DNA of 64,000 nt, taken from the NCBI GenBank assembly GCA_963662155.1, contig OY759266.1, forward strand, positions 8,907,526-8,971,525, read 5' to 3'. The notes beneath the pieces are model-generated. The model saw only the letters and a list, made by a program, of their open reading frames with translations, did not search any database and was not told the DNA's origin. Position 1 is the stretch's first letter, and the number at the start of each line of letters is the position of its first letter. The stretch comes from Lamellibrachia columna. Lineage: Eukaryota; Annelida; Polychaeta; Sabellida; Siboglinidae. Below are positions 60,505-64,000 of this stretch, piece after piece. Position numbers and translations under genes: made by a program.

Positions 60505-63240
60505 GTTAGGATTATTTATTATTGTACCGAACTTATAAAGCGCTCTTTTCATTCATAAAAGCCTGCTCAAAAGCGCTGTACACAATAAATAGAATAACTA
60601 CAGACAGTAAAAACAAAGCATAAAAACGATAACATGATAACAAAATTAATTATTATAGAAGACTGGATATAATAAGATGAATATGAATATGTATATACTG
60701 TTTTAAAAATGTAATAAAAAAAGAAAAACTTACTAGAAAAAGTTAAGCATCAAAATGAGCCAGGAACAAATGTGTTTTCAGCTGCTTCTTGAAAGTGTTC
60801 AGTGTTTCTGCTTCACGAATGTGAGCCGGTAGCGCATTCCACAACTTAGCTGCTGAACACTGGAATTTTCTGTCGACGTAAGTAACTGTTCTAGCCCTTG
60901 GAACTTCTAGTGTCATTGAATCCATGGATCGTAGCGTTCTTCTTGGTTGATACACATTGCAACATAATTCCATGATCAAGAGTGTCGAACGCAGCTGACA
61001 GATCGAGCATGACCAACATTGCGACACGGCCATTATCCAGAGACTCGAGGATATCGGTTTGCACCTTCAGGAGCGCCGTCTCGGTCGAGTGAGACCTACG
61101 GTAGGCTGCCTAGAGCTCCTCGTGAAGACCATTACTCACCAGGTAGCGTTCAATCCTTCTGTCTACAACCTTCTCTAATACCTTAACAATGAAAAGAAGG
61201 TTAGACACAGCTCTGTAGTGTTTCAGGATGTCTGGATCGAGTGTTGGTTTCTTGAGTAGTGGTCGTATTTGAGCACACTTGAATGCACGAGGCACACAGC
61301 TGCTATCCATAGAGGCGTTGACAATCGCGGTGATAATAGGGAGTAGTTCATCTACACACAACTTTTGAAGCCACGTGGTTGAGGTCGCAGGATTTATCAG
61401 ATGAATTCAGGATGAGAATCTTCACTTCATCATCAGGTGCGCGAGTAAACCTTTCCAGTGGTGTAGTTACAGATGAGGCGTCAACCTCCTGTTCAACACC
61501 ATGCACCTGGTCCGTCTTGAGGCCACGTCGGATGTTTTGTATCTCCTCCATAAAGAAAAAGCTAAACATCTCGGTTAGTTCACTGGGAGACGCCATTTGA
61601 GGAAGAGATGTAGACTCCTTTTCTCCAAGCAGGTGTTTCGCCACTTTGTAGATGCCCATCTGGTCATGGGTGCAGGCAATGGTCTTTTCCGAATAGTATG
61701 CTATCCTGGTTTGTTTTATGAGTTTGTTCACAACAACACATTGGTCTCTATATATCTGGTGGTTAGCTGGCGATTCTTCTGCCATCGTCGTTCCAGCTTC
61801 CGTCCGAGATGTTTAGCCTCATGTAGCTCATCCGTGTACCGTGGACAATCTGGATGTTGGGTGATGGTTTCAGTACGAAGTGGTGCGTGCTTATCAATGA
61901 CCGATGTGAGTCCTTCATTAAACGCACTCACCAAATCACCCACATCACCATGCGTCGTTTGTAACATGGAGGAAACCACAATGTCCTGCTTAAAAGCCTC
62001 CCCGTCTATGGCACGTCTTCTGTATGGGAATAGGTTTGGTCAGGGTCGTGGTGAAACCGAGAGCGAAGTGGTCACGTGTAAGTTTCCCAAGGTGGTCACA
62101 AAGTCCGGGGTCGGTGACGGTGATGTCGGATACGATGTGACTGGTGTCTCTGCTGATCACCACGTCCAACGTAGGCCGAACACATGGGTCGGTTCAGGTA
62201 CATGTTGTTGTAGGCCGCACGCTTTGATCGTATCCATAAATCGCTGAGCATCACGATCGCTTACAACATCAACGTGAAAGTTAAGGTCTCCTACTATCAG
62301 AATCTCTTTGTCATGAGTAGCGTAGCCTGCGAGAAATGTAGACCACAGATCAAAGAAATCGGGAATATACTTTGATGGTGGGGGTCGATACACCATGGCT
62401 AGACACACAGTTGTGTCACCCGTATTCAGATCACAATCCATGTGTCAAAGTTTGTGTAGTCGCCAGCAGTACTGGAGCCATGGAGGCGGAATGATATGCG
62501 GACTTATAAAGCAATGCCACACCACCTCCATTTCTGCTGCCGGAACGGGGTACATGTCTCATGGTATACCCAGAAGGGACCAACTCACCAATGCATTTCT
62601 TGTCAACGGAAGTCCCCAGCCACGTCTCTGTGAGAGCAACAACATCATAGTCCTGTGTAATAATGTAGTCGCTCAGAGACAAAGCCAACATATCTGAAGA
62701 TACTTCTTCGCAAGTTGTACATGCACATGGTCACATTTAATCCTTCCCAAATTGTTCTTGTTTACACCTAATGCACTAGTGATCTGACCATGACCATGGA
62801 CATTGAATTGTTTATGTTGACATGCACTTGACCCACTTCTAGGTTTGACCTCACAGTACTGTCACGGAGTGTTGGTGGTGGTCGATGACCGATCACAGTG
62901 GGTATCCGTGTCTGTATTGCGCAACATTGGCCATAGTCCGTCGCTAGGCCAGTATTGTTCGAGCTGGTGGGCGACATTACCTTTGACCGCAGCCATTGTC
63001 TTTGACCACCCCTGATCCCCTGTGAGTCGACCTAGCGTTGCAGATGATCAATTGTCTTAAGTCGCAGAACACAGACTTGGTCACACGCATGACAGATTTA
63101 GAAGTATGTTGCATTAGTTGTCTCAGCTTGAATACACGATCACTATGGTGATCGTCACAGTTCGCTGGGGATGGCACTACAACTGCACAGCACTGTCTTA
63201 TATAAAGCACTAAAATCCGGAAAGATAAAAAGTTCACGTT
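60505..63240 (-). mobile_element. L2/CR1-like LINE lacking RT core
   Basis: Minus-strand order: endonuclease (DYDVVALTETWLGTSVDKK, HVPRSGSRNGGGVALLYKS, KEILIVGDLNFHVDV), linker (RYTDELHEAKHLGRKLERR, MGIYKVAKHLLGEKEST), first RT motifs (SSCVPRAFKCAQIRPLLKK, LDLSAAFDTLDHGIML), then an abrupt jump at about 60970 to the C-terminus (FQCSAAKLWNALPAHIREAE, FKKQLKTHLF). Motifs B and C are deleted. The 3' end carries AAGAGCGCTTTATAAG. Several frame changes. The upstream part to about 63240 is less certain. Confidence 0.88.
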
Positions 63241-64000
63241 AAAAACTTATGACATTACAGTCGTCCGTGTATGTTCACAATCAAACTAGGCGTAGAATTA
63301 AAGTTCAATACAGCGTATAGTTTGCAATAATGTCAATATTACTTGGACAGCGTTACACGTGGCAGCTACACATGCGCACACCTAACAACCTGGATCGTCG
63401 CGAACCGCGAATCGTGTTTATGTAGAGACGGGGACGGTATTTCAGATATGATCGGATTACATTTGCCATTAATTACAATATGAAGGCTACCCGAAATGAA
63501 CCATACTAGTGATATTACCATAGTTGCATTAACGTATGTAAAATGTGAAGGCGATTGACATTGTGTGTAGCATCGACAACACGATACATTGGTTGGGTAA
63601 GACAACATCTGTAGGATTTATTAAGCCACATTGCAATGCACTATTAGTATAAAGCAATACATTCGTACAAAAGAACACATATTTACTACACGGCAGATAA
63701 TCAACACCGTTCGCATGATTATAGCGTATATATTAATATAACAATTGTCAATATCATTGGTTGAAATCAATTACATTAAATTAATAATAACAATGCACGT
63801 AAAGCCACGATTCTAATTTACTTTGTTTCACCTCTGCAAAATATATTCAACATGCCTACTGAACAATATGCTGTCTTCGAAACACGGTACATAGACATTT
63901 ACCAAGTACTATGCATATGATAAATGTCATACTGTATAAAGAAATAGCTACATAGCAAATTATTTATTATTTTATAATTACACACTGAACTATATGTAAT
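63241..64000. other. Right-hand end, no gene recognised
   Basis: AT-rich sequence without a recognisable exon, repeat or element. Confidence 0.5.

Overview
This is an animal (metazoan) nuclear window: spliced genes with GT-AG introns, many minisatellites, and decayed non-LTR, LTR and DNA transposons. Two conserved genes lie head to head on the left. A 5'(3')-deoxyribonucleotidase (NT5C/NT5M family) runs on the minus strand and off the left edge. COP9 signalosome subunit 3 (COPS3) runs on the plus strand at 9.4-31.6 kb and can be followed from start to stop through 15 exons (435 codons). NT5M and COPS3 are also divergent neighbours in human 17p11.2 (from memory), so this looks like old microsynteny. 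Minisatellite density, one minisatellite that crosses an exon boundary, CR1/L2 elements and duplicated divergent actins fit a marine invertebrate deuterostome such as amphioxus (Branchiostoma), but the species is a guess.

Layout. 0-4.8 kb: four NT5C/NT5M exons, with simple repeats in the introns. 4.8-9.4 kb: intergenic space between the divergent genes, holding two CR1-like remnants and a 0.93-kb terminal-inverted-repeat element. 9.4-31.6 kb: COPS3. Intron 1 carries a 3-kb foldback element. Intron 5 carries an 18-copy 43-bp minisatellite. Intron 6 carries a nearly full-length APE-type LINE with a nested insertion. Exon 7 opens inside the last unit of a 46-bp minisatellite that offers 19 candidate acceptors. 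31.6-42 kb: no host gene seen; a tRNA-like SINE, a CR1 remnant and a 3'-truncated APE-type element.

42.3-52.0 kb: two minus-strand divergent actin genes. The first is complete in two coding exons (375 aa). The second keeps only its large exon. Between them lie a ~3-kb 39-bp minisatellite (~78 units), a 0.37-kb (CCGA)n tract and a sharp inverted repeat with ~147-bp arms. 52.7-54.4 kb: a dead pogo/Tigger transposase. 54.5-59.7 kb: a degenerate Ty3/gypsy element with ATTGC target duplications and a later tandem duplication that gave it a third LTR. 60.5-63.2 kb: an L2/CR1-like element lacking its RT core. The last 0.75 kb shows nothing recognisable.

The host genes do not form an operon or pathway. 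NT5C/NT5M dephosphorylates deoxynucleotides, COPS3 is a scaffold subunit of the cullin deneddylase, and the actins are cytoskeletal paralogues. Most other open reading frames are products of tandem repeats whose unit length or three-unit length keeps frames open.
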